A DNA stretch of 64,000 bases from Galaxea fascicularis (taxonomy: Eukaryota > Cnidaria > Anthozoa > Scleractinia > Euphylliidae): assembly GCA_948470475.1 (NCBI GenBank), contig OX419338.1:30203182-30267181 (forward strand), given 5' to 3'. A program made the translations under genes and the position numbers. The notes beneath the pieces are model-generated. The model had not been told where the DNA came from and searched no databases. It was given only the letters and a program-made list of their open reading frames with translations. Numbering within the stretch: the first letter of the stretch is position 1; each line of letters begins with the position of its first letter. Below are positions 18,615 to 28,174 of this stretch, piece by piece.

Positions 18615-19379
18615 TTAAAAGTATGCGGGTTTGCTCTGACGGAAATGAAGTGTTAACAACACTTTTCCAGACTCGAATGGTACAGATTCTCCGGTGTCAC
18701 GCCTTATATTGACTTCAATCGTTTCAAACACCTTTCTATCCACAGGAATGTACTGCGGGCGCAGGAATGACCTGTTTACACGCTGACCATCAGCCCCTTC
18801 TACCGGAACAATGCGCAGCAATGGTACAAGAGCATCTCCAACGTATTGTGCTTGTGCGATGTCACAATAAATATAAAGGTCATGGAAACCATGTTCCAGG
18901 TCTGCTTCTCTTTCACCTGTGCTAGTCTTTGAAATAAATTGGGAGGCAGATTGGAAGCCAAGTATGTTTCCAATATTTTCCAGAGCAATTTCCACGTTGT
19001 TCTGTAAGTTAATAGTGACCTTCCGACTTAAAGAGTCATATGAAAATTTCACATCGTCCTTGAAACGATCTTTCTTTGACACCGCCTCGTTCATCGTAGT
19101 GATGAGATCATCAATGGAAGAATAATGTCCTGGCGGAATTATTATGGCTTCCCATACTCCACTCTGTTCTCGATTGCGAAGGAGGAATCGATTTAGAAAA
19201 CTCCCTTGAACATTATTCCAGCTATGGGGATAGTGAATTTCTGTCAAGGCCACCTCCCACTCCCCCTCCAAAGTAATGGTCTGAGGTAAGCTCACCCGGT
19301 ATTCAGTTAATGTGTTTTGTGGGAATTTATCCAAGCTGCTATTGCTGGGTAGATGCAGATAAAACTGTGTTACCCCCAT
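18615..19379 (-). CDS. Minor capsid (penton-like) protein candidate
   Basis: 254 residues. The N-terminal pattern FYLHLPSNSSLDKFPQNT, then WEVALTEIHYPHSWNNV, is typical of a protein found beside the F54H12.2-like capsid gene in related elements. It is beta-rich with no membrane segment; the size fits single jelly-roll penton proteins (about 250 residues) that occupy capsid vertices. Assignment is from size, neighbours and pattern. The stop lies 8 bp before the basic gene; about 100 bp separates its start from the integrase stop. Confidence 0.65.
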   Translation of the reverse strand: MGVTQFYLHLPSNSSLDKFPQNTLTEYRVSLPQTITLEGEWEVALTEIHYPHSWNNVQGSFLNRFLLRNREQSGVWEAIIIPPGHYSSIDDLITTMNEAVSKKDRFKDDVKFSYDSLSRKVTINLQNNVEIALENIGNILGFQSASQFISKTSTGEREADLEHGFHDLYIYCDIAQAQYVGDALVPLLRIVPVEGADGQRVNRSFLRPQYIPVDRKVFETIEVNIRRDTGESVPFESGKVLLTLHFRQSKPAYF

Positions 19380-19480
19380 GATTTCTTGTGCACGAATGAT
19401 CTTTCCACAAAGGGGTTCTTACTTTATAATAAGACACAACAGCGGATTCACATTTATTATTCTTTAATTTTGAAACTACA

Positions 19481-20551
19481 TTACAACTTTGAAATGTCCT
19501 TTCCAGACACCCAGCTGTTAAATTTATCTGAGTACCCCTTCCACTTAACAAAATATTCAGTCACGCCTCTACGCTTTCTCTTGCGTAAAACCTTCTCTAC
19601 TCGGTACACATCATCGTTCTTAATTATTTTTTGTAGTTCAGGTTCGTAAAATGTTCCATCTAAAATTTCACCGGCATCATCTTTAAGCTTATAGACTGGT
19701 ACTTGACGTGGAAATCGTTTGTACACGGTAAACAGTTCTTCCGTAAAATTAGGTAGGTATGACTTTTTGAAGATTCGCTTCGCTTTGCTAATTCTGACGC
19801 GATCCCCCACTTGGAATTTAAAACGCACACGCATCTGTATATTATTACCATACAGCGTGTGCCAGACTTTGCCTTCGTTTGCTTTCGTGACTTCACTGGG
19901 TTTCATTTTAATACTACGGTGGTAAGTGTTATTGTAGGATTTGACCAACTGCGGGAGTACATCGATGTAACACAGAGTGTTTTTGTAGGTGAAATATTTA
20001 TACATCTTATTTTTAAACGTTCTATTAAAACGTTCAACAACCGAAGCTTTGAGTCCTGAATTCACCGTGAAGAAAGCTATGTTATTGTCCTGAAGGAATT
20101 TCTGGAACACGCGATTAAGGAATTCAGTTCCCTGATCCGTTTGTAATTTAGATGGTTTACGTCCAGAGGAGAGAATGGTTTGAAAAGCCTTCACTAGTTC
20201 TTGACCTTGTTTCGTCTTCAAAGCCACTACCCATGCATACTTGCTGAAAATATCCACACAGGTAAGCAAGTATTTGTAACCTTTGTTGTAGCGACTGAGG
20301 TTTTGAACATCACAAAGATCTGCCTGAAATTGTGCGTCTATACCAGGGACGATGACTCGACTGTGTTTGTAACGTCTACGAGCAGGTTTATGCAATGTGT
20401 AAACATCTTGCTGTCTTAACCAATCTTGCACTTGTTTGCGAGAAATTTCACTCTCTCCTTCTTCTTTTACCGCTCTGTACACAGCATCTAAGCCACTGAA
20501 ACTTGCCGGGTGACTCGGGTCGAGGTAAATACTCGAGAGCTTTTTCTCCAT
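19481..20551 (-). CDS. Polinton-type integrase with C-terminal chromodomain
   Basis: 356 residues. An N-terminal helical part is followed by an rve/RNase H-fold catalytic core with the DDE triad: Asp78 (QFQADLCD), Asp139 (LQTDQGTEF) and Glu173 (SVVERFNRTFKN), 33 residues between the last two. The C-terminus is a chromodomain (about 315-356: EKVLRKR ... YFVKWKGYSDKFNSWV). It closely resembles the transposon-derived protein of the nematode locus F54H12.3. It should cut and join the element ends and make the 6-bp target duplication; the chromodomain may steer insertion to marked chromatin. The start is 21 bp inside the right repeat boundary. All catalytic residues are intact. Confidence 0.92.
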   Translation of the reverse strand: MEKKLSSIYLDPSHPASFSGLDAVYRAVKEEGESEISRKQVQDWLRQQDVYTLHKPARRRYKHSRVIVPGIDAQFQADLCDVQNLSRYNKGYKYLLTCVDIFSKYAWVVALKTKQGQELVKAFQTILSSGRKPSKLQTDQGTEFLNRVFQKFLQDNNIAFFTVNSGLKASVVERFNRTFKNKMYKYFTYKNTLCYIDVLPQLVKSYNNTYHRSIKMKPSEVTKANEGKVWHTLYGNNIQMRVRFKFQVGDRVRISKAKRIFKKSYLPNFTEELFTVYKRFPRQVPVYKLKDDAGEILDGTFYEPELQKIIKNDDVYRVEKVLRKRKRRGVTEYFVKWKGYSDKFNSWVSGKDISKL

Positions 20552-20812
20552 CGCAGAACTCCGAGTTTTGCATCAAGCCAAAATCGCCGAAAACGCCAAA
20601 AACGCCACTCTTTATCGTTGTGTTTTTCCCTGAGAGCACGCGTGGAATTGCGCGTGGAGATCGTGAGAGGAAAGCAAACGCGCGCGCTTTCAATAAACGT
20701 TTTTCCTTATCTCTGTAAAAATCACTGATAAATCACTAAACAAGTTAATAATTTCTCTGTGGAGGAAATCTCGAATTTCTCACCTAATGTACATTTTCAG
20801 AAAGATTCCAAT
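20552..20812. promoter_or_regulatory. Inner repeat end, likely divergent promoter (right)
   Basis: GC-rich block between integrase (minus) and the second LRR copy (plus). Same sequence as the left block, apart from the non-repeat bases before 20572. Confidence 0.45.
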
Positions 20813-21379
20813 ATGTTCAGCATCATTATCTTCACGCTTGTATTATTAGGCTACAGTAATGCATGCTTAGAAGGAAAATGCCGTTGTCACGAGGAGCTGA
20901 GGGTTATTGATTGCACCAGTGTTGGTCTTCGTTCAATGCCGCATGCAACGTCAACCCTGGACAACTATACATCGATTTTACTTCGCGACAATTACCTCAA
21001 ACACCTCAATTTCACGTCTGTATTTAAAGTGCTTCCACAGGTTGTACTTTTGGATCTGCGGGATAATAATCCGCTATTATGTCAAGATATCACGCGTTTA
21101 CAACCATCCAAGTTAATCAATATCATTTCTGATTGCAAGTTTTCATCCACCAAGATTCCAAGGTATTTTACTTCAGAGATTCCAGCTACCCACGAAACAA
21201 AACCATCTACGTATCATCCGTTGTCACTTAACTCTAAACCAAGCATCTCAGGAAATTTCACTACACATCTCACAACGCAAAGCTCAAGAGTAAAAACTTC
21301 AAATCAAGTACTTTGGTACATTTATCCGCTGATTGCAACTCTGGTAATCCTACCCACAACAGTAATTTTTTTCGATTGA
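20813..21379 (+). CDS. LRR cell-surface-like membrane protein (right copy)
   Basis: Same protein as the left copy: signal peptide, LRR N-cap, short LRR run, Ser/Thr-rich stalk and C-terminal membrane helix. Reads toward the right tip. The upstream in-frame Met at 20759 is an alternative start. Having two outward copies doubles the gene dose. Gene conversion between terminal repeats would explain the identity, and selection on the protein is not needed to explain it. Confidence 0.75.
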   Translation: MFSIIIFTLVLLGYSNACLEGKCRCHEELRVIDCTSVGLRSMPHATSTLDNYTSILLRDNYLKHLNFTSVFKVLPQVVLLDLRDNNPLLCQDITRLQPSKLINIISDCKFSSTKIPRYFTSEIPATHETKPSTYHPLSLNSKPSISGNFTTHLTTQSSRVKTSNQVLWYIYPLIATLVILPTTVIFFD

Positions 21380-21519
21380 TCATTCGATGTTGGAAATCAA
21401 GACTCTCACAACGCCCACCATCGGTAATGCTCGATCTGTTACCACTAAAATTCGAAGGTGATGAGGAAGATAATCAAAGTGAGGAAGATGTAATTTTTAT
21501 CCGAACAACTGAATTATAA
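21313..21519 (+). CDS. Overlapping -1 frame next to the LRR gene (right copy)
   Basis: Same overlapping frame as at the left. It overlaps the LRR 3' end and continues 48 codons past the slippery site. Confidence 0.4.
   Translation: MVHLSADCNSGNPTHNSNFFRLIIRCWKSRLSQRPPSVMLDLLPLKFEGDEEDNQSEEDVIFIRTTEL
21367..21373 (+). promoter_or_regulatory. Candidate -1 slippery heptamer (right copy)
   Basis: T_TTT_TTC in frame, followed by GAT and the TGA stop at 21377. Confidence 0.4.
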
Positions 21520-21810
21520 ACCTCACACTTTAAATGTAAATTTAGTTTCGTTCGACGGAGACTTGTGAACACAACAATCCAGGCATTGTTTTTCCGTCTT
21601 CATTGTTTTATTTACATCAACGTTAATTACTTTTACATATGATTACGTAGGTCCCAGGAATAATCCGCTTCCAATCTCTTCTTGCATAACTAACAAAACT
21701 ATAAACAAAAACGATCTCACCGCAAAGTTTCGATCTCATCGCAAATTTAAGGAAATGCAAGGAGAAATTATACGCTTGAACTTCTGGGCATTAACCTAAG
21801 GTAAACTTAA

Positions 21811-22014
21811 TTACAAATCTGTTAATAATTCAATTAGTTCCTGGTCATGTTGATCCAGGCTATCGTCTCTTAAAGTGTAATGTCCATAAGCAAGCGTGTC
21901 ACAACCATTACCCAAAATGTATCGCTTGTTGTCAAAGGGACTCAAGCCGATCTTGTTGAGTTTGATGGAAAAGATATTATGCTGAAATGATCGAAGTTGC
22001 TTCATTGAAGCCAT
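21811..22014 (-). CDS. Short conserved-looking protein, 67 residues (right copy)
   Basis: Identical to 12697-12900 in product. It is transcribed inward, converging on the LRR gene. Confidence 0.5.
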   Translation of the reverse strand: MASMKQLRSFQHNIFSIKLNKIGLSPFDNKRYILGNGCDTLAYGHYTLRDDSLDQHDQELIELLTDL

Positions 22015-22174
22015 CTGTTGTTCTTGGTGAAATAAACATTGTTTATAGTGCTATTTGAATAGAACAATGAACTCCTTCAAGTAATGAACTTTATTGAAAA
22101 ACAATTAGTTTTACACAAACAGTGTTTATAATTAAAACAATTAGTTTTACACAAACAGTGTTTATAATTTTATT

Positions 22175-22294
22175 TCACTTGTATTCATAACAACCAAACT
22201 TCAAACATTCGTCTTGAGTTTCGTTTTGCTCTCGTTCAAAGTTTTTATACATTTCATATGCTCTTCTTTCATCTACTTTATCAAGGCGAGGTAA
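22175..22294 (-). pseudogene. Partial copy of the 159-residue gene's 3' end (right)
   Basis: Inverse counterpart of 12453-12572; its stop is at 22175. The 36-bp duplication that distinguishes the two repeats lies directly downstream of it. Confidence 0.6.
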
Positions 22295-22442
22295 ATACTA
22301 CAATCATTTCTTTGTTCTCAATACTGTACAGATCTAATACGTTAAACAACAAAAGTAATTGAATACAACAATGCTCACACATCATTTCACATCATGAACT
22401 TTATTAAAAACACTTAATTTTACAGGAAACTAAAACTCCATT

Positions 22443-22922
22443 TCACTCATATTCATAGCATCCAAGTCTCAGGCATTCATCTTCACTTTCGTTTTGCTTT
22501 CTTTGAAAGTTTTTATACATAAGATATGCACTTGTTTCATCCACTTTGACCAGGTGAAATAAATACTTCAACCACGAGTCCTCCAGATAAACATCTAATT
22601 TTTTATGTATTTGTTCTTCAATCGCTGACCACAGTTTATCAACTTTTAAATGCCTTTTTGCTTCCTTGTAGTGACAGATCCATATTTCTTCCTCCTCCTT
22701 CATCATGCAATCGTGATGCATCTGACTTGGGTCATCGATTTGGCATCCCTCACAACAACGCCTCGCTTCTTCATACACCAGGTAATTCATTTCTCGGGCA
22801 AATTCATCCTGTATAATGTCGGTAATTTTATTTCTTAGCAGCAGTGCTTGTATTTCAATTTCATCCACCAGTAGAGTTCTTCTTTGATATTTACCAATCA
22901 TGATTTCAAGCTGTGTATTCAA
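22443..22922 (-). CDS. Polinton-like accessory protein, 159 residues (right copy)
   Basis: Product identical to 11825-12304, with the CCEGC ... HHDC cluster. Reads inward from the right tip. Confidence 0.7.
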   Translation of the reverse strand: MNTQLEIMIGKYQRRTLLVDEIEIQALLLRNKITDIIQDEFAREMNYLVYEEARRCCEGCQIDDPSQMHHDCMMKEEEEIWICHYKEAKRHLKVDKLWSAIEEQIHKKLDVYLEDSWLKYLFHLVKVDETSAYLMYKNFQRKQNESEDECLRLGCYEYE

Positions 22923-23024
22923 CTTCCTTTGCTAGTTGCTCAAGATAGCATACCTTTGACGTTCCAACGTATTTATAATGAAAAAATCATATGGCCTCTG
23001 GTACTAAAAAAATAATTCTATGAC

Positions 23025-23280
23025 ATCATTCTACCTATTTTAAGATTATGACGGTAATACTTCCAATGACACCCCATCCCGATGATGTCACTATAATATT
23101 TTTAGATTATGATGTCATCATTTTTTGATGATGTCAAGCCCCTAGGGTATTGCATCATTCTACCTATTTTAAGATTATGACGTAATACTTCCAATGACAC
23201 CCCATCCCGATGATGTCACTATAATATTTTTAGATTATGATGTCATCATTTTTTGATGATGTCAAGCCCCTAGGGTATTG
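23025..23280 (-). repeat. Two 128-bp subterminal direct repeats (right)
   Basis: Inverse copy of 11467-11722. Confidence 0.8.
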
Positions 23281-23334
23281 TGACGTCACTGTGTCCCTGT
23301 ATCCCTGTTGCAGAACCGGCCTTTCTATACTACT

Positions 23335-23340
23335 TATGTG
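23335..23340. repeat. Right target site duplication TATGTG
   Basis: Matches 11407-11412. The flank continues GGATTTCGAGGACGG, which aligns with GGATTTTGAGGGCGG at 6515 in the uninterrupted paralogue. Confidence 0.9.
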
Positions 23341-23477
23341 GATTTCGAGGACGGAAAGACAATTTCCGGAAATTAATTTCCAGTTTAAAGGAAGCAGCTG
23401 AAAAACGAATGTTTAAATCTTAAAGCAACATCTATGGTTAGGCAAACATAAGAAATATAAGAACCCAGCGAGAGCCC

Positions 23478-24392
23478 ATTCTTGGTTTTCAGTCACGTGC
23501 AAGTCTTAGGGCTGTGCGACATCCCATACTCGAGTTATTCGGCAAAATGTACCACTCAAAATTACAGAGGTTAGTATGGATGCGCCATGATGGAGTCCCT
23601 CTGAGGGGCTCCAATATGGCGGCTGGAAACGAGTGAAAACATCTGGAATTTACTTGGCTATCTCAAAGGCTTTCTCCTCTCTTTTGAGCTTGCAAAAATT
23701 CACATACGCTTCTCTTTGGATGTTGGCTTTTAAAGGGAACCTCCACTCTGACAAAAAGTTCACTTTAAATCACACGAAATAATTTTTAGAATCAAATTTG
23801 TTTGAAGTTTTAACTAACAAAGCCCGTTTACCTTAAATACATGAATTATAGAATCGTTTATTTTTGTTTTCAAAGTTCCCGGGCGCCGCCATCTTGAATA
23901 ATTGTGACGTAAAATGGTTGTCCTTTTGTTATTAGACAAAAGCTCTTTGTGTCAGAACAATAGAGCAACCGAAACACGTCACAATTATTCAAGATGGCGG
24001 CACCCAGGAAATTTGAAAACAAAAATACGCGATTCTGAAATTCGTTTTTCTCCACTATAGATACTCTTCTGGAAAAAAAGAAAACTAACGTTGTTGCAAA
24101 TACTATATCCTGCGGTTTAAAGTGATTCTTTGGTAGGAGTGGAGGTTCCCTTTAAGACCTCTAAAAAATACGCTGAATCGATGTTTTCATGTACGAGACA
24201 TGCTTGTGAGCAGATATCCTTATGTCACTCACTGTGCAAAAATCTAAAATTCAAACTGTTATATTTTTAAAACAAAGCACGCCACCGAGCTGAAAACATG
24301 CAAGCAGATACATTTCTAAAATGTTTTTGCAGGAAGAAGCTAAGAATTGAAAACGCTCTTGAATTTTATGACGTCACGTGAAAACCAAGAAT
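23478..24392. mobile_element. 915-bp MITE with ATTCTTGGTTTTCA ends
   Basis: Ends are inverted repeats (ATTCTTGGTTTTCAGTCACGTG and CACGTGAAAACCAAGAAT). The paralogous site near 6636-6655 lacks it entirely. It contains a second MITE. Confidence 0.65.
23734..24151. mobile_element. Nested TTAA-flanked MITE
   Basis: Starts AGGGAACCTCCACTC, ends in its inverse, and is bounded by TTAA on both sides (23730-23733, 24152-24155). TTAA duplications are made by piggyBac and Kolobok transposases. Internal arms with CAAGATGGCGGC are also inverted. No coding capacity. Confidence 0.65.
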
Positions 24393-25742
24393 ATGTCGCA
24401 GGCGATTTGCTTAAGTTAGGAGGATTGATGGCTGTAGATCTTGCCAAAGTCATGATTTCCGTTGAGTATGATCCTGTTGGGGTCAGTGCTTAATAGATGA
24501 TCTAAGTTTGGGAATTTAATAAAATATATTTCCTTTGTGTTTTAGAACCGTAAATACCTGTTGTTAACAACATAACTAAAAGTAAAGCTTCTTTACCCTT
24601 TGTCTTAGCAACGCAAAACAAGAATCAATGGCCAAGAAAACTGGTTGTTGAGGTATTGTTATTGTTTACTGTGAAAACTAAAAAAATCATGTAGGTTGAA
24701 AGTAACTTTAAGAAATGTGTAACAAGTCCTGTAAAACTGAGGGGAAAAAAAAGCTTCCATTGTTTTGTACTGGCGTTTTAAAAATGCCTTAATTTGCATA
24801 ATTTTCACATGCCTTTCGGATTGGTTTCCCAATTTCAAACTTTTCTTCACCAAGACAAGATCAGAAAATTTACTCCGATGCAAATTTCAGGATGTCGTCA
24901 AGCTAAGGAGTTTTTATCGCCATGAAAGCCTAAACCAATTACATGACAACAAACACTTTATAGCAAAAAGCATTACAAAGCGATGTTTCGTGCTGGACTT
25001 TATGTAAACAACTTTCCACTTGAAAGTCCTACGCGTCTTATTTACCTTTCACTTTGTCCCTCGCTCATTCGTAACGCGTTAGTGATAGAATTTATTCGGG
25101 TCATACATTATCAGTCAACAGCACAAACTAATCATCAAAACTGTCGCTAGATGTACAATAAAATAATTCGATTCATCTTTTTCCCTCGCTCATGATCAGT
25201 TTCTTTCACAGTTATAACGAATTTGTTTAGGATACGCCTGTGAACGAGAATTTGGCTCGCTCGTCTGCTTCATGACCTAAAACTGAAGCTCGCTTCGACG
25301 AAATCCTTCTTCACGTACGGTGCAGTGAAATTTCGCTAAACCTGAGGCTCGTTGGAGCTTTTTGAATATTGGTTTTGAAAGTAGTTTACTAAGAGGGATA
25401 TTTTTATAAAAGAAAAAAATAATAATTCGAACTTTTGCAACTGGCCACGGATTCTCGATAATTACTGACAACGGCTCTTAATAGTTTCGTTTTCTATTTT
25501 AGATTCAATGAAGCTAATTTAAAACCCACTCCAGTGAAGGATTTAAGAGTTGAATTGAAGTTGATTTAAATACTCTTAAGACCACCCTAATTGATTCTGT
25601 ATATCGGGATTACTATACGTCAATATTCTCAATTCTTCGGACTATAGCAACTTTCAGAATGTTTTGCCTAAAACTTGCTTCCTGTAAACCAGTTGAGGAA
25701 CGCCGCAAAAGCAATGTATAAAAAGGTGTGCTAGGAACTCAC
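24393..25742. other. Duplicated intron sequence, no gene
   Basis: Continues the copy of gene A intron 1. About 24860-25380 has no counterpart in copy 1 and may be another insertion; no coding signal found. Confidence 0.4.
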
Positions 25743-25812
25743 CAGCAAACAGTATTGAGCCCAGTCCAAATGAGATCGAGACAAGGAAAACGAAGCCCTT
25801 CAAAGAAACCAT
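25743..25812 (-). CDS. Orphan signal-peptide exon (paralogue of gene A/B exon 1)
   Basis: 70-nt exon with Met start (MVSLKGFVFLVSISFGLG), hydrophobic core and intact GTGAGT donor, phase 1 as in genes A and B. No PAN exon follows it in the duplicate, because the duplication ends inside intron 1. It could be an alternative first exon for gene A, splicing about 21 kb to 4824 across the Polinton-like element, or a dead leftover. Confidence 0.65.
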
Positions 25813-26379
25813 GCTCTTGGTTTCCTATCAGTTTTCTGCGTCTTCCTGCTTTTGTCAACACTCTTTTAAAATCAACTGGTGAATTTAGATAAGTGCGTTA
25901 TTAGTTATTCTGTCTCCCTGTACAGGATATGAAAAATATTCATGCTAATAGAGTATTCTTCGGGAAGGTTGTTTTGTCTATCCTTGCCGAAGCATGCGGC
26001 GAATTTCTATGTAGTTTGGTAACTCGAAGTGGATCTAAGGTTCACAAAATACTGAAAACTTCGCATAAATGTTTCATCTTAATATATTTGAAAGAGTTCA
26101 GTAATAAGTAAGTCTGCGAAATTTGTTTTTATAATCACTTAAAGCTAAAATTAAGCGCGCTTTGAATCAGCCAAGCTGCTTCTATGGTAACAAGTTCTGT
26201 CCATAACATGACCTTATGATTGGGTATCATAGTATCATCTGATAAATCGGTAGACAATTTATTGATAGATCAGATTATAAATGCTGGAAAGTGCTAGAAA
26301 CTGTAGTCAACCTCTTTAAATAACTTCTTTCAGAATTTGAACTTTACATAAACGTTCCAATTACGTAACCAAATTTGGG

Positions 26380-26515
26380 TTAATTGTGTTTGGGGTTAAG
26401 ATGTCGTGGCGTCGTGCGTGCACCTATACGACAAGGTCCTGCATACTTTGCAGCTGTAGTGATATATTTCATATAGCGCATTCACTTTATATAAAAATAG
26501 GGAGTCAAGGACTGC
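26380..26515. repeat. 5' flank block shared with 55475-55622
   Basis: Shares GTGTTTGGGGTTAAGATGTC and GCAGCTGTAGTGATATATTT with the other copy. It lies about 0.6 kb upstream of the orphan first exon, so it is probably promoter-proximal sequence of this gene family. Confidence 0.6.
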
Positions 26516-28129
26516 GTGTGGCTACTGCTTAATTAAAAGCTTATTCTTATTCTCCTGAAAGGGATGCGAAACGCTAAGGAAGCAGTGGGTGAAACTCTTT
26601 CTTTTTGCCTTAGTGACTTAGTTACGCAAGTCACGCAAGCTGTTTGCAGTTTGCAAACCAGCGTTGAATATCTGATCAGGGGTTTTATTCAGTAGAATTT
26701 TTGTTCAGTAAGTATAACTCATATATGTTTTTTTAATGCGAAGAACAACTGCGAGTTGAAGAAAATCATCGTAACCTACCCATCCTAAATCATTGCGAAT
26801 TCACTCTTTTATTGGGTTTGTCTAGGGGACTGATCTTTCAATCCGTTTGAAATAAGAATTCCTTTGTGCAAATTACCGCCATAGCTGTTTCCTTTTCTAC
26901 TTTTTATTTTTTTGTTTTATTGTGAGCTGCGAAACGAAACGAAATGAAAGTGGCTCTGTAATATATTAATTGCAAAGTGAACTCAAACTCGTGGCTCTGT
27001 ATTCTGTAGTTTAGCGAGAGGGAGCTCTGTATTTTGCGACATGAAAATCTGTAATTTGCGAAACAAAAATTCTTAGTTACCTTGCAAAAATCTGCACTAG
27101 CAGGGGGCTGAATCGGATTCACGATAAAAACGAAACTTCAACTGTTTAATGTCGTCTAGCAAATATTAACAGTGGAAACTCAAACGAAACTTCTTTCCGG
27201 TTTCATTCCACGTAAACAAAGTAGCCGTAGAATGCAAGACTGATTAAAATGCAGAAATAACATTCTTGGTCATGAGAGTGAACAGGGGAAAGAATATTAT
27301 TGTCAGTCTTGAAACGTTGCTGGAATTACCATGCAATGACGCTACTTGTTTATATTGTTCGTGATCATCACAAAAGATCATGAAAATTTGCCAGCTCAAA
27401 AACTCAGACATTATTATCTAGTGTTCTACTAAACGTAGAAAACCTGTTCGAAATCGTGCTTGAGGCTAAAAATGACCAGTTTACCACACAAAAACTCTAA
27501 ATCTCTTTCGTACACGCAACTAAACTTGTGGCTGAAAAAAGCTTATCAGTGCTCTGATGGCGCAACAAAAATAATCCCACTAAGAGTGTTCAAAAAACGA
27601 GGCAGAGCCGGTAAATTCTCGCACATTATGAACAACTAAGGCCCCGTTCAGGCTAAGTGCCCGTTCCGCGGCACCAGTGACTATATGACTATATGGCTTC
27701 GCCTTTGTTACCTTTTTTCCCTAGAGAACAAATTACAATAAAGGAAATAAAATTTTAGAGAGAGTAATGGCGTCCTTAATAACCATCAAAGCTAACGATG
27801 ATAGCAAGCCATAGTAAAGAAAGGCAGGTCGGAAAGACAGGAACTGAACACACACAACAAAACACAGCTACAGCGTACAATACAATCAGTTAGCAAAACT
27901 ATCTATCTAACCTACCTAAACCCACCGGCAACCTAAACTTAGTCTTTTATGCAGCAAATAAATCATAAAGAGAGAAGGCGCATTATCATCACATTGGAAA
28001 AGAAAAAATATATATTTGGCAGTGAAAACTGTATGGCGAGGCTTAGAACAAAGTAAGATAATCTTCGAATTACATGACAAGAACAGAAATCAGGATTTGA
28101 AATTTGCTTAGCATATCGTCTTTAACAAT
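26516..28129. other. Intergenic, no gene seen
   Basis: AT-rich, no convincing exons, no strong repeats recognised. GACTATATGACTATATGG at about 27679 is a short tandem repeat. Confidence 0.35.
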
Positions 28130-28174
28130 TGCTTTATTTTTTTTTAAGGAACATGATTTCATATCCCTCCCAAA

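Larger units (their letters stand above)
11413..23334. mobile_element. Polinton/Maverick-like (adintovirus-like) element, complete, without polB
   Basis: An 11,922-bp element starting AGTAGTATAG and ending in its inverse, with a perfect 6-bp target duplication. It encodes the hallmark set of Polinton-type virus-like transposons: rve integrase with chromodomain, FtsK/HerA-type packaging ATPase, adenain-like cysteine protease, major and minor capsid candidates and small basic virion-like proteins. The capsid and integrase genes look like the transposon proteins known from the nematode loci F54H12.2 and F54H12.3. All frames are open. The terminal repeats are unusually long, about 2.7 kb, and carry genes. 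A protein-primed DNA polymerase B, usual in Polintons, is absent. Confidence 0.9.
20572..23334 (-). repeat. Right terminal inverted repeat of the Polinton-like element
   Basis: 2,763 bp. It is 36 bp longer than the left copy because of an exact tandem duplication near 22121-22175 (unit containing AATTAGTTTTACACAAACAG). The coded proteins are identical to the left copy. Confidence 0.92.
10745..26100. repeat. Segmental duplication, copy 2, interrupted by insertions
   Basis: Second copy of gene A's first exon, intron 1 and upstream flank, matching 5190-7920. It is expanded by the 11.9-kb Polinton-like element (11413-23334), a 915-bp nested MITE insertion (23478-24392) and about 0.5 kb of extra sequence around 24860-25380. 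Confidence 0.8.
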
